This document shows positions 16,142 through 25,617 of a DNA stretch of 64,000 bases, piece after piece. The translations under genes were made by a program, and so were the position numbers. The notes beneath the pieces were generated by a model. That model had not been told where the DNA came from. It saw nothing but the letters and a program-made list of their open reading frames with translations, and made no database searches. Location of the stretch: positions 992,001-1,056,000 of the forward strand of contig NZ_CANMUU010000001.1 of NCBI RefSeq assembly GCF_947501165.1. The letters are read 5' to 3'. How positions within the stretch are numbered: position 1 is the first letter of the stretch; every line of letters begins with the position of its first letter. Source of the stretch: an uncultured Allomuricauda sp. GTDB taxonomy: Bacteria; Bacteroidota; Bacteroidia; Flavobacteriales; Flavobacteriaceae.

Positions 16142-17037
16142 CACCAATCTTTCTCGTTTTTAATTTTCTTGCCTCTCACCTTTCTTGCCTCCATTTTTTC
16201 CTGCACCTTTTTCTCTTCATTCTGCATGGCCTCTAGCAAATTCTGGATTTGCTGCTTGGAGAGTTGATTTGGTCTGGGTTGTTGTTTCTTCTGGTCAGGT
16301 TGATCGCCTTCATTGGGTTTTTGTTCTTGCTCTTTTTTCTTGTCCCCATCTCCCTCTTGATTTTCTTCAGGCTTATTGTCCCCATTTTTTCCTTCGTCAC
16401 CTTGGTCCTTGTTCTGGTCCTGATCCTGATCTCCTTCCTTGTCTTTATCTTGGTCTCCCTCGTTGTTTTGGTCCTGATTCTTATCTTTTTGGTCTTGCTG
16501 GTCCTGTTTGTCCTTATCGTCCTTATCTTGGTCGTTTTGCTGTTCGTCTTGTTCCTTTTTTAGCATTTCTTTGGCTAAGGCAAGATTATACCGGGTCTCT
16601 TCGTCCTTGGGATTGTTTCGTAAAGCTTCTTTGTAGGCTTCAACTGCTTTTTCGTATTCCTTATTTTTCATGAACACATTGCCCATGTTGTGAAATGATT
16701 TGTGTTTTCCTTCTTTGGAAGTTGCAGTTTCACCGGCCTGTTTGTACCTGCCAAATGCTTCGGTAAAGCTTTCTCTATTATAATATGCATTGCCTAAATT
16801 GTATGGAGCAACAGCATTTTTTTTGCTTTTGGAAATAGCCCGTCTGTAATCGGATTCTGCGCCAGTGAAGTCATTCGCTGTCAACTCCTTATTGGCTTCC
16901 CAAGTAAGGTTAGTGGAGTTTTTTAAAGCTTTTTCTTCAGCTTTTTCCGCCTCTTCGTCTTGAGCCCATGTAGTAAGGCTAAACATCAAAAAAATACCCA
17001 ATGTAAATCTCATCTCTTTATACATCATCATGTTCAT
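16141..17037 (-). CDS. batC: BatC: TPR protein with long acidic low-complexity tail
   Basis: 298 residues. A signal peptide precedes 'TTWAQ'; if translation starts at the internal ATG 17013 it lies 4 bases after the batB stop, while ATG 17037 overlaps batB by 20 bases. Three TPR repeats (about 45-155) have 'AVAPYNLGNAYYNRESFTEA' and 'NPKDEETRYNLALAKEML'. Residues ~165-255 are almost only Asp, Glu, Lys, Gln and Asn. A short helix ends the protein ('QIQNLLEAMQNEEKKVQEKM'). TPRs are the likely protein-binding part. Confidence 0.92.
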   Translation of the reverse strand: MNMMMYKEMRFTLGIFLMFSLTTWAQDEEAEKAEEKALKNSTNLTWEANKELTANDFTGAESDYRRAISKSKKNAVAPYNLGNAYYNRESFTEAFGRYKQAGETATSKEGKHKSFHNMGNVFMKNKEYEKAVEAYKEALRNNPKDEETRYNLALAKEMLKKEQDEQQNDQDKDDKDKQDQQDQKDKNQDQNNEGDQDKDKEGDQDQDQNKDQGDEGKNGDNKPEENQEGDGDKKKEQEQKPNEGDQPDQKKQQPRPNQLSKQQIQNLLEAMQNEEKKVQEKMEARKVRGKKIKNEKDW

Positions 17038-18064
17038 TGAAAAGATTAAGTTTTTTCAACCATTTGGTTTTTCTGTCTAGCAGGAAGATATCCAAAAATA
17101 AAAAGAATAGACCGATTGCCAGAAACCATTGAAATTGGTCTTTATATTCTGCGAATTGTTTAGCCTCAAATTCTTTTTTATCCATTTGGGCCAACTGTTC
17201 TTTGATAAATTCTACGGCCTCATCCGTATTGGAACCATCAATGTAGACCCCATTGCCTTCAGATGCTATTTCGGATAGAACGGCTTCATTTAATTTAGTG
17301 ATTACTACCTCACCTTGATTATCTTTCTTCAAACTTTCTACGACACCATTTCTTTTGATGGGTATTGGCGCACCTTTTGGTTTACCTACGCCTAAAGTGA
17401 AAATCTGAATCCCGTTTTGGGTAGCATTTTCAACTGCACTTATAGTGGTTCGCTCTGAGTGGTCTTCTCCATCGGAAACAATAAAGAGCACTCTATTGGT
17501 TTGTTCATCATCATCAAAATAAGTGCTCGCCAAATCTATGGCCGCATTGATTGCCGTTCCTTGGGAAGAAAGCATATTGGTATTCATGGCCTGAAGGAAC
17601 ATTTTTGCTGCGCCATAATCCGTGGTTATTGGTAGTTGTGGGTAGGCCTGGCCTGCATAAGCTATAATTCCGATTCGGTCACTGGCCAATTGATTGATGA
17701 TTTCAGAGACCAATCGCTTGGCTTTTTCCATACGATTAGGTGCTATATCCTCTGCCAACATACTTTTGGAAACATCAATGGCGAATACGATATCTACCCC
17801 TTCCCGCTTTACGGTCTCTAATTTGGTTCCAATTTTAGGATTCACCAGGCCCAAAATCAAAAACCCTAATCCAGCGAGCAGAAATAGTAGTTTCAATGCG
17901 GATTTAAATTGAGATTTATCAGGAGCCAATCTGCGCAACAATCGTGTATCCGCAAATTGTTTTTGGGTTCTTCTTTTCCATATTTGAAGAAAAAAGAAAG
18001 CCATTGCCATTACCGGAAGTATGGCTAAGAGATAGAAATATATTTTTTCGTCAAACTGAATCAT
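17018..18064 (-). CDS. batB: BatB: VWA domain membrane protein
   Basis: 348 residues: two N-terminal membrane helices, a von Willebrand A domain (about 88-290) with an intact MIDAS ('VFAIDVSKSMLAED', 'SDGEDHSE'), and a C-terminal membrane helix. MIDAS binds a divalent metal and mediates protein contact, probably with BatA or BatD. It starts at ATG 18064, 5 bases after the batA stop. Confidence 0.94.
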   Translation of the reverse strand: MIQFDEKIYFYLLAILPVMAMAFFFLQIWKRRTQKQFADTRLLRRLAPDKSQFKSALKLLFLLAGLGFLILGLVNPKIGTKLETVKREGVDIVFAIDVSKSMLAEDIAPNRMEKAKRLVSEIINQLASDRIGIIAYAGQAYPQLPITTDYGAAKMFLQAMNTNMLSSQGTAINAAIDLASTYFDDDEQTNRVLFIVSDGEDHSERTTISAVENATQNGIQIFTLGVGKPKGAPIPIKRNGVVESLKKDNQGEVVITKLNEAVLSEIASEGNGVYIDGSNTDEAVEFIKEQLAQMDKKEFEAKQFAEYKDQFQWFLAIGLFFLFLDIFLLDRKTKWLKKLNLFNEHDDV

Positions 18065-18069
18065 TGCAC

Positions 18070-19068
18070 TTAAATAAAGCTTTTGAATATGGAACTACGA
18101 AGTCCCCATTCCAATAAAAGCAAAACCCCTGCCAGAAGTACCAGTGGTCTAAACTTTTCATCATACTTATAATACTTGAACTCTTCTATTTCGGTTCTTT
18201 CCAATTTATTTATCTCATCATAGATTTCTTCCAACGTATCATTATCGGTAGCCCTAAAATATTTACCTCCCGTGGCAGATGCAATTTCTTCTAACAACTT
18301 CTCATCAATTTCTACTTGACGCATACCGAAACGGAAAGAACCATCTCGATTGTAGGCTATTGGAGAAAGGGCATTTCCATTGGTTCCCAAGCCAATAGTA
18401 TAGGTTTTTATCCCAAATTCCACTGCCAAATCTGCTGCAGTGGAAGGTTCTATGAAACCGGAATTGTTTACCCCATCCGTAAGTAAAATAATAACCTTGC
18501 TTATAGCTTTGCTTTCCTTGAGGCGATTTACCGAAGTAGCTAATCCCATGCCAATGGCAGTTCCATCTTCAAGCTCACCATGGGTTATTTGACGAAGGGC
18601 GCTTAAGACAATGGCCTTGTCGCTGGTTATTGGTGTTTTGGTATAGCTTTCGCCAGCATAGGCCACTAAGCCAATACGGTCATTGGGACGTTTTTTGATA
18701 AAATCCGCAGCAACTTTTTTAAGTGCAGATAGTCTATCCGGCTTCAAGTCTTTGGCTAACATACTACTGGAGACATCGATTGCCATGACTATATCAATTC
18801 CCTTGGTAGTCTTTGTTCTGGTCGAAATATCTTCGGTCTGAGGTCGTGCCAAAGCTGTAATAATAGCTGCCAAGGCCAGCAAACGAAGTGTAAAAAGCAG
18901 AGGTCTAAGCTTTGAAGCTATACTCTTTACCGTGAATCCTTTAATACTTGAGATACGAAGCGAAGCGACCTGCTGTCTTCTTTTAAAAATATACCATAGA
19001 ATTGCCAGAGGAAGCAGGAGCAGCAACCAGAAAAATTGTGGATTAGCAAATTCTACATTCTCAAACAT
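18070..19068 (-). CDS. batA: BatA: VWA domain membrane protein
   Basis: 332 residues: N-terminal hydrophobic helices with basic 'RRQQVASLRISSI', a VWA domain (about 90-285) with MIDAS 'VMAIDVSSSMLAKDL' and 'LLTDGVNNSG', and a C-terminal helix. It begins 2 bases after the stop of the preceding 551-residue gene and is followed by batB. Order and domain layout match BatA. Confidence 0.94.
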   Translation of the reverse strand: MFENVEFANPQFFWLLLLLPLAILWYIFKRRQQVASLRISSIKGFTVKSIASKLRPLLFTLRLLALAAIITALARPQTEDISTRTKTTKGIDIVMAIDVSSSMLAKDLKPDRLSALKKVAADFIKKRPNDRIGLVAYAGESYTKTPITSDKAIVLSALRQITHGELEDGTAIGMGLATSVNRLKESKAISKVIILLTDGVNNSGFIEPSTAADLAVEFGIKTYTIGLGTNGNALSPIAYNRDGSFRFGMRQVEIDEKLLEEIASATGGKYFRATDNDTLEEIYDEINKLERTEIEEFKYYKYDEKFRPLVLLAGVLLLLEWGLRSSIFKSFI

Positions 19069-19070
19069 TT

Positions 19071-20726
19071 CTAAGCTTGTGTTTTAACTTCTAAAGAGCT
19101 CAATATACGATCTACAATTTGTTCAGCATATTCATCCCCATCTTCCCAAGTAATGATGATTTGTTGCATGAACCCTTTTCCCCCAAAGGAAAGAATGTTG
19201 TATTTCGCTTTTTTAGACTCGTTGTCAATTGGATTTTTAAAATTCCCTGTACCATACGTTTTAAGTCCTTGAACACCAGATTTGGTTGTGAACTCTTCTT
19301 GTTTGGTGATAATGTTTTTAAGCCCAAGGCCTTCAAAAGTGGACAATGTTCCAGCTATGGCAGCCTCAAAATTGGGTTCTGTTTGCTCTTTGTATGTTAC
19401 TGAACTGGTGCTTATGCCAAAAAGACCTACGTAGCTTCCGTACCGAAATGTTTGAAGCTCTTTTACCAATTCCTGTGCTTCTTCTGGAAGCTCAGCTTCA
19501 TTCCGAACCAATACATCCGGGGTTTCCAATTCAATAGGCGGATATCCATAGGAGCTAAACACCCATTCGCCTTCAAGTAAGTCCTTTGTTGGGTATCCGA
19601 AAACGGTATCCCTTACTTCTTTAACGCCAAAGAAAATTAGGGAGAAAGTAGTTCCCAAAACAAGAAGACCTGCAAAAATGGCTGCGGCCCAATAAATCCG
19701 CTTGCGCTGTTTCTTTTTGGCCAATTCTTCTAAATATTCTTCGTTCAATAGAAGCTCTTCTTCAGTAGGTTCAGGAAGGGCTTCATGGGTTTTCTCCACA
19801 ATTTCCTCAACTAACTTTCTGTCCTGTTCCGCGGTTGACGTGGAAGGTTTGGAGCGCGCAAATTTTACTAAATCTGCTGTTCGAAGTATTTGTTGAAATT
19901 GTTTGATGGTTTCATCCTCTAGTTGAAGTTCTCCAGAGTCCTTGAGTAATTCTAACTTAGTGATAAGTTGATCGGTGGTACTTTCCAAAGCGGTAACTTG
20001 AACATCTTCTTCCAAATATGATCGAACAATATCCGTTAGTTCAGAATAATACTTTTTGTATTCGTCTTGGATTAGATATCTGGAGTTTTCCAAACGTTTT
20101 AGCTCCAAAAGTGCACGATCATACGGAGGAAGTAAGGCTTCTTTCTCCTCTTCAGTTAATGGTTTTTTTCGTAAAAAGAACCAATATACAAGGCCACCAA
20201 TTATCAAAAGAGCCAAACCAATCCATAAAATAGCCCACCACAACTTGGCGTAGCTGCGATCCACTTGAATAAGTGGTTTAATGTCGTACATTTTTTGTTT
20301 CGTGGTGTCCACAACCACATCAGCTACCTTAATCTGAAAAGAGTCGGTAAAGAAAGGTTGTTCATTGATGGCTATACGTTGAGGTGGAATGGTATAAGAC
20401 CCACTATCAAATTGTGTAAGCGCATAAATACGTTGAAGCTTTACTCGATTGCTCTCTGTTATGGTATCGGTAAGCAGGGCTTCAACTGTTTCCAAAGGAG
20501 AAAAAGTTTGCCCCTCCGGGAAATGCACAATATTGGTGGAATCGGTTTCTACAGTGATTTTATACTGTATTTGTTCTCCAATTTTTATGGAAGTAGTATC
20601 AATTTCTGAGCTAACTTTTGAATCGACTTGGGCACTTCCTAAAAATGGGACAGAGAACAGCAACATTCCCACAAAGAACTTCAATGGGTACTTTTTTATT
20701 TGTACTATGTGCCTGTCCAACTTCAT
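19071..20726 (-). CDS. Bat-operon membrane protein with BatD-like N-terminus and extra C-terminal domain
   Basis: 551 residues. It has a signal peptide, a BatD-like beta domain (35-145), a membrane helix (about 163-187), a cytoplasmic helical part resembling DUF4381 ('EYKKYYSELTDIVRSYLEED'), a second membrane helix (about 345-368), and a C-terminal extracytoplasmic alpha/beta domain of about 180 residues. It overlaps the DUF58 gene by one base (TAATG). In Bacteroidota bat operons this slot is often filled by a shorter protein; the two-helix layout with a final outside domain is notable. Function unknown. Confidence 0.78.
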   Translation of the reverse strand: MKLDRHIVQIKKYPLKFFVGMLLFSVPFLGSAQVDSKVSSEIDTTSIKIGEQIQYKITVETDSTNIVHFPEGQTFSPLETVEALLTDTITESNRVKLQRIYALTQFDSGSYTIPPQRIAINEQPFFTDSFQIKVADVVVDTTKQKMYDIKPLIQVDRSYAKLWWAILWIGLALLIIGGLVYWFFLRKKPLTEEEKEALLPPYDRALLELKRLENSRYLIQDEYKKYYSELTDIVRSYLEEDVQVTALESTTDQLITKLELLKDSGELQLEDETIKQFQQILRTADLVKFARSKPSTSTAEQDRKLVEEIVEKTHEALPEPTEEELLLNEEYLEELAKKKQRKRIYWAAAIFAGLLVLGTTFSLIFFGVKEVRDTVFGYPTKDLLEGEWVFSSYGYPPIELETPDVLVRNEAELPEEAQELVKELQTFRYGSYVGLFGISTSSVTYKEQTEPNFEAAIAGTLSTFEGLGLKNIITKQEEFTTKSGVQGLKTYGTGNFKNPIDNESKKAKYNILSFGGKGFMQQIIITWEDGDEYAEQIVDRILSSLEVKTQA

Positions 20727-21592
20727 TATCCCCTTCTCTTAAAATAGCCCAATAGTTTTTTCACATAACTTTCATCCACCCTACAATGAATTACACCACT
20801 ACCAGACTTGGCGAAAGAATCTGAAAAGTATTCGACCTTGTCTTTATGAAACTGCCCATAAGCACTACGTACTCTTTTTGAGCGTGTATTGACCAGTTCA
20901 AGTAATCCTGTTTCTGCATCCTGCATTTGAACCATACCTAAATTGGGCATGGATTGTTCTTTTTCATCATAGACCCGGATGCCAGTTACATCATGTTTGT
21001 TGCCCACAATACGAAGTGTGGAATCATAATCATCAGCAATAAAATCAGAGAGCAGAAAAACAATCGCCTTCTTTTTCATCACATTGATTAAAAATTTGAA
21101 GGCTTCGGTAATATTGGTTTCGCTACTTTTTGGAGTAAACTCTAAAAGTTCACGAATAATCCGCAAAACGTGACTCTTTCCCTTTTTCGGTGGGATGTAT
21201 AGCTCTACCTCATTGGAAAATAAAATCAGACCTACTTTGTCATTATTCTGCAAAGCCGAAAAAGCCAAAGTGGCCGATATCTCGGTAATTACTTCTTTTT
21301 TGAACTGCTTTGCTGTACCAAAAAGTTCGGAACCACTGACGTCTACCATCAACATCATGGTAAGCTCACGCTCTTCTTCAAAAACCTTTACAAAGGGTTC
21401 GTTGTAGCGGGCAGTCACGTTCCAATCAATATTTCGGACATCGTCTCCAAATTGATACTGTCGAACTTCACTAAACGTCATACCCCTTCCTTTAAAGGTA
21501 GAATGATACTCCCCACCAAAAATATGGTCGGAAAGACGCCTGGTCTTTATTTCAATTTTCCGTACTTTCTTAAGTAGTTCTTTCGTATCCAT
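20726..21592 (-). CDS. DUF58 domain protein of the bat operon
   Basis: 288 residues from ATG 21592. It carries the DUF58 signature 'FGDDVRNIDWNVTARYNEPF' and a VWA-like fold with 'MMLMVDVSGSELFG'. DUF58 proteins regularly sit next to MoxR ATPases and are thought to be their partners or substrates. It lies between moxR and the BatD-like gene and is probably cytoplasmic. Confidence 0.93.
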   Translation of the reverse strand: MDTKELLKKVRKIEIKTRRLSDHIFGGEYHSTFKGRGMTFSEVRQYQFGDDVRNIDWNVTARYNEPFVKVFEEERELTMMLMVDVSGSELFGTAKQFKKEVITEISATLAFSALQNNDKVGLILFSNEVELYIPPKKGKSHVLRIIRELLEFTPKSSETNITEAFKFLINVMKKKAIVFLLSDFIADDYDSTLRIVGNKHDVTGIRVYDEKEQSMPNLGMVQMQDAETGLLELVNTRSKRVRSAYGQFHKDKVEYFSDSFAKSGSGVIHCRVDESYVKKLLGYFKRRG

Positions 21593-21679
21593 GTGTTCAA
21601 TTAACAATCATACAATGTTCAATTCTTTTCCAGAGTTTTGAGCCCTTGGTCAATTGTCCATTGTTAATTACACATTGGG

Positions 21680-22684
21680 TTAAGGCACTTCCACTTCGTT
21701 GACTATCTTATTGATAATTTCTTCAGATGTCACATTTTCTGCTTCAGCTTCATAGGTTATTCCAATTCTGTGTCGCAGCACATCATGAACTACGGCTCTA
21801 ACATCTTCTGGAATAACGTATCCTCTTCGTTTAATAAATGCATAGCATTTGGAAGCATTTGCCAAATTGATACTTCCCCTGGGTGAAGCTCCAAAGCTGA
21901 TTAGGGGTTTTAATTGGTCGAGGTTATATTTTTCTGGATACCTGGTTGCAAAGATGAGGTCCAGGATATATTTTTCAATTTTTTCATCCATGTAGACTTC
22001 ACGGACGGTCTGTTGAGCGCTTAAAATTTGTTTTAGACTAACTACCGGATTTACAGGCTCACCAGGGGTACTACGAAGGTTCTGACGAATAATGAGCTGT
22101 TCTTCGTTTAATTTAGGATAGTCAATAACCGTTTTGAGCATAAAACGGTCTACCTGCGCTTCAGGTAATGGATATGTTCCTTCTTGTTCCACTGGATTCT
22201 GGGTAGCCATCACCAAAAAGGGCTTATCCAATATGAAGGTTTCATCTCCAATAGTTACCTGCTTTTCCTGCATAGCTTCCAAGAGAGCAGACTGTACCTT
22301 TGCGGGGGCACGGTTAATCTCATCAGCTAAAACAAAGTTGGCAAAAATAGGTCCCTTTTTAATGGAGAAATCATTCTCCTTGATATTATATATCAAAGTT
22401 CCCACCACATCGGCAGGAAGCAAATCTGGAGTAAACTGTATTCTGCTAAAGCTTCCTTTAACGGCCTTTGCCAATGTGTTAATGGCCAAAGTTTTTGCAA
22501 GACCGGGAACACCCTCAAGTAAAATGTGACCTTGTCCCAAAAGACCAATGAGTAGTCGCTCAACCATATGTTTTTGACCCACAATAGCCTTATTCATTTC
22601 TGAGGTGAGCAAATCAATAAAAGCACTTTCATGCGCTATTTTCTCATTCACAGCACTAATATCAATAGTAGTGTTTTCTTCCAT
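21680..22684 (-). CDS. MoxR-family AAA+ ATPase, first gene of bat operon
   Basis: 334 residues. Walker A 'LEGVPGLAKTLAI', Walker B 'VLADEINRAPAKVQ', sensor 1 'VMATQNPVEQEG' and arginine finger region 'EAQVDRFMLK' are intact, with the MoxR lid domain after residue 230. MoxR ATPases act as chaperones for VWA proteins, here presumably BatA, BatB and the DUF58 protein. Upstream, a TACCCTTTG box (one base longer than the -7 consensus) lies about 15-20 bases before the ATG. Confidence 0.95.
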   Translation of the reverse strand: MEENTTIDISAVNEKIAHESAFIDLLTSEMNKAIVGQKHMVERLLIGLLGQGHILLEGVPGLAKTLAINTLAKAVKGSFSRIQFTPDLLPADVVGTLIYNIKENDFSIKKGPIFANFVLADEINRAPAKVQSALLEAMQEKQVTIGDETFILDKPFLVMATQNPVEQEGTYPLPEAQVDRFMLKTVIDYPKLNEEQLIIRQNLRSTPGEPVNPVVSLKQILSAQQTVREVYMDEKIEKYILDLIFATRYPEKYNLDQLKPLISFGASPRGSINLANASKCYAFIKRRGYVIPEDVRAVVHDVLRHRIGITYEAEAENVTSEEIINKIVNEVEVP

Positions 22685-22842
22685 ACAAAACTTTTATCCC
22701 AAAGGGTAATGATAGTGTTTTTTATAAGGATTGCAAAATGAAAATTAATTTAAAAAGCGGCTGTTAATTAATGGTTAAAAAAAACGCTAAGCCCCTAGTT
22801 TTGGGAAGTATTTAAGGGTTTATTTTTATACTTTCACCCTAT

Positions 22843-23715
22843 ATGCAAACTACAAAAAACTATTCCCCAATTATTGTGGGAACAATGACATGGGGAAGTT
22901 GGGGAAAGCAACTTTCCAAAACAGGTATGATTGATTTGATGGAGCATTGTCTTGAGAATGGGCTCCATACTTTTGATCATGCAGATATTTACGGAGATTA
23001 TACTACAGAGACTGATTTTGGCAATGCCTTTTCTGAAAGTGGTATAGAGAGGTCTTCAATTGAGTTGATTACCAAATGTGGTATACAGATGACCTCTGGT
23101 CGGAAAAATCAATTGAAGCATTATGAATACAGTAAGGACTACATTATTTGGTCGGCTGAAGAATCACTCAAAAAACTGAAAACGGATTACCTGGATTTTT
23201 TTCTGTTACATCGGCCCAGCCCGTTGATGAACCCTTCTGAAATTGCTGAAGCTGTAACCCATCTTTTGGATAGTGGAAAAATCAAACAGTTTGGTGTTTC
23301 CAATTTTACGCCTTCCCAAATCAGGATGTTGGAAAAGGAGATTGATGTAAGTGCCAATCAAGTTGAGTTTTCCATCACTCATTTAGACCCAATGTACGAC
23401 GGTACATTTGACGATTGTGTAGGTAAGAATCGTTTTGCGATGTCTTGGAGTCCATTGGGAAAAGTTTTTCGTGAAAAAAGCGAACTAACGACTAGGGTTA
23501 AGGAGACACTTTCCCTAATGGCGGAGAAATATGATACGGAGGAAAGCCAGTTGCTTTTGGCTTGGATGCTGACACACCCTGCAAAACCATCTCCAGTAAT
23601 CGGTACTACAACCAAGGAAAGACTCACGGCTTCTGCGGAAGCTGCTCGTATTGAACTTGATACACAAGATTGGTTTACACTTTTGGCGGCCAGTCAAGGC
23701 CACGAAGTACCTTAA
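22843..23715 (+). CDS. Aldo/keto reductase
   Basis: 290 residues, one TIM barrel. The active-site tetrad is visible: Asp and Tyr in 'FDHADIYGDY', Lys in 'ELITKCGIQ', His in 'FFLLHRPSP'. The NADP-binding end 'PSPVIGTTTKERL' is also present. It resembles the YdhF-type oxidoreductase subgroup. It is followed after 10 bases by an SDR gene, so both are probably co-transcribed. Substrate unknown. Confidence 0.93.
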   Translation: MQTTKNYSPIIVGTMTWGSWGKQLSKTGMIDLMEHCLENGLHTFDHADIYGDYTTETDFGNAFSESGIERSSIELITKCGIQMTSGRKNQLKHYEYSKDYIIWSAEESLKKLKTDYLDFFLLHRPSPLMNPSEIAEAVTHLLDSGKIKQFGVSNFTPSQIRMLEKEIDVSANQVEFSITHLDPMYDGTFDDCVGKNRFAMSWSPLGKVFREKSELTTRVKETLSLMAEKYDTEESQLLLAWMLTHPAKPSPVIGTTTKERLTASAEAARIELDTQDWFTLLAASQGHEVP

Positions 23716-23725
23716 AGGACAAATT

Positions 23726-24484
23726 ATGAAACAAAAAACCATATTGATTACAGGGGCAACCAGCGGTATTGGAAAGGCCACTGCAAATCTATTGGCAATA
23801 GAGGGATTCAAACTTGTACTCTGTGGAAGAAGAGAGGAACGCTTGAAGGAAATCCAGAAAGATTTGGGTTCAAAAACAGAAGTGCATATTTTGAATTTTG
23901 ACGTTAGGGACAGGAAAGCGGTTTTCAATTCAATTAGTTCATTGCCTAAAGCTTTCTCTAAAATTGATATCCTTATCAATAATGCGGGTAATGCGCATGG
24001 CCTGGACCCAATCAACGAAGGAAGTATGGATGATTGGGATGCCATGATAGATATCAATGTGAAAGGACTGCTGTACGTATCTAGGGCGATTATTCCTCAA
24101 ATGGTTGAGCATAAATCGGGTCATATTATCAATATCGGTTCCACCGCAGGAAAAGAAGTGTATCCTAACGGCAATGTGTATTGTGCCAGCAAGCATGCTG
24201 TTGATGCGATTAACCAAGGAATGCGCATTGATTTAAACGCTCACGGAATAAGGGTGGGCGCCATCAATCCAGGATTGGTTGAAACTGAATTCAGCCAAGT
24301 ACGATTTAAAGGGGACGATTCCCGTGCCGAAAAGGTGTATCAAGGTTATCAACCACTGCTACCTGAAGATATTGCCGAGCTTATTCTTTTTGCCATTACC
24401 CGACCCAGTCATGTAAATATTGCCGATTTGGTAGTCATGCCAACAGCCCAGGCCAGCAGCACCATAGTGAAAAAAATACTATGA
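23726..24484 (+). CDS. SDR-family NAD(P)-dependent oxidoreductase
   Basis: 252 residues from ATG 23726. Classical SDR motifs: 'TGATSGIGKATA' (cofactor binding; followed by 'LCGRREERL', which favours NADP), 'LINNAG', catalytic Ser in 'IINIGSTAG' and 'YCASK' (Tyr and Lys). It resembles the YdfG/serine dehydrogenase-like group acting on small hydroxy acids. The longer frame from 23651 lies inside the AKR gene and is not used. It overlaps the next gene by four bases (ATGA). Confidence 0.93.
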   Translation: MKQKTILITGATSGIGKATANLLAIEGFKLVLCGRREERLKEIQKDLGSKTEVHILNFDVRDRKAVFNSISSLPKAFSKIDILINNAGNAHGLDPINEGSMDDWDAMIDINVKGLLYVSRAIIPQMVEHKSGHIINIGSTAGKEVYPNGNVYCASKHAVDAINQGMRIDLNAHGIRVGAINPGLVETEFSQVRFKGDDSRAEKVYQGYQPLLPEDIAELILFAITRPSHVNIADLVVMPTAQASSTIVKKIL

Positions 24485-25617
24485 TTAATAAACGCCTGTT
24501 GGTTAAAAATCTCTTGGCTCATAATGATGAGAATAGCTTCTATGACAAAAAGAGATGTATTTCGATAGGCGAAAAAGAAGGCAAGGCGAAGTTCTTAAAG
24601 CACGTTTGTGCGCTTGCCAATAGTAACCCTAAAAACAATTCATTCATTGTAATAGGGGTAGAGGATGAAGATAATAAAATTGTTGGCGTCGATTTTTTTG
24701 ATGACAGTAGGATTCAGAATTTGGTAAATGCCTATTTGGACAATCCCCCATTAATTTCGTACGAGAACATTCCCTTTCCTCATTTACCTGAGGGAAAGGT
24801 AGTTGGGTTGGTGACTATAAAATCCAATGGAAAAGTATGTGCCCTCAGAAAAAACATCTGGAAATATTATGGTGGGGCCGTGTTTTTCAGGGAAGGTAGT
24901 ATAAGCCTTCCCAAAGCTTTTGATATAGAATTAAAAGACATTAATTCTGACGCGGTAGCTACCATTGAACAACATGCCAGAAACAATATAGAATTGACCT
25001 TGGATGCTGTGATAAACTTCATGAACAAAAGACATGCGGATTTGACCAGCCATTATAAAGTATTTAAGGAACAGTTTGTGGTATGTTGGGCAGGAAATGT
25101 AAAAAAGGTAAAGAACGAGACCTATTTTTCAAGAGTGGATATTGAGCTTATCAATGAGCAAGTAAAACTGTTTTATTCCGCTTTGGATGAAATTACAATA
25201 GAATACAATGAAGATTCCTTCTCTACCTTAGAATATGTGCAATTAGGATTGGGTGTCCAACAAAAATACTATCCTCTTGAAAAGATGGAGATTACCTTTT
25301 CCGAAAACGGAAAGTACACCATTAATAGTGAATTGGTTTTTGAACCTCCTCAATACGATAAAAAAACATTGCATCATGTATTGAACTCAAACAATTCGAT
25401 TATGATGAAGCTAGAGAAACAAATAGCCTTGAACAAAGCAGAAAAAAACGATTTAAAACACCTACCTGCCACTTATCTGATTTGTTATTTAAATGGTTTT
25501 GAGGAGGCTAGGGAAATGATGGAAAAAGCGAGGCCCTTGTTGAAAAGAGCAGATGACATTGTATATCAATCATTAAAAGAGTCGCTTAGGATTCTTAGAA
25601 AGGTGAAATACAGCTAG
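24481..25617 (+). CDS. AlbA_2/Schlafen-type putative ATP-binding protein
   Basis: 378 residues. The N-terminal AlbA_2 domain (about 10-150; also called AAA_4 or divergent AAA) is recognisable from 'GEKEGKAKFLKHVCALANSN', 'NSFIVIGVEDED' and 'VVGLVTIKSNGKVCALRK'. The rest is a helical/alpha-beta region I do not recognise. Such domains are often tied to nucleic acid binding or regulation. It overlaps the SDR gene by ATGA, and its TAG stop shares the CTAG palindrome with the amylosucrase stop on the other strand. Confidence 0.7.
   Translation: MINKRLLVKNLLAHNDENSFYDKKRCISIGEKEGKAKFLKHVCALANSNPKNNSFIVIGVEDEDNKIVGVDFFDDSRIQNLVNAYLDNPPLISYENIPFPHLPEGKVVGLVTIKSNGKVCALRKNIWKYYGGAVFFREGSISLPKAFDIELKDINSDAVATIEQHARNNIELTLDAVINFMNKRHADLTSHYKVFKEQFVVCWAGNVKKVKNETYFSRVDIELINEQVKLFYSALDEITIEYNEDSFSTLEYVQLGLGVQQKYYPLEKMEITFSENGKYTINSELVFEPPQYDKKTLHHVLNSNNSIMMKLEKQIALNKAEKNDLKHLPATYLICYLNGFEEAREMMEKARPLLKRADDIVYQSLKESLRILRKVKYS

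Noticed and set aside
16185-16673. Long plus-strand ORFs opposite batC
   Set aside because: They mirror the low-complexity Asp/Lys/Gln tract and give meaningless Leu/Val/Phe-rich protein.
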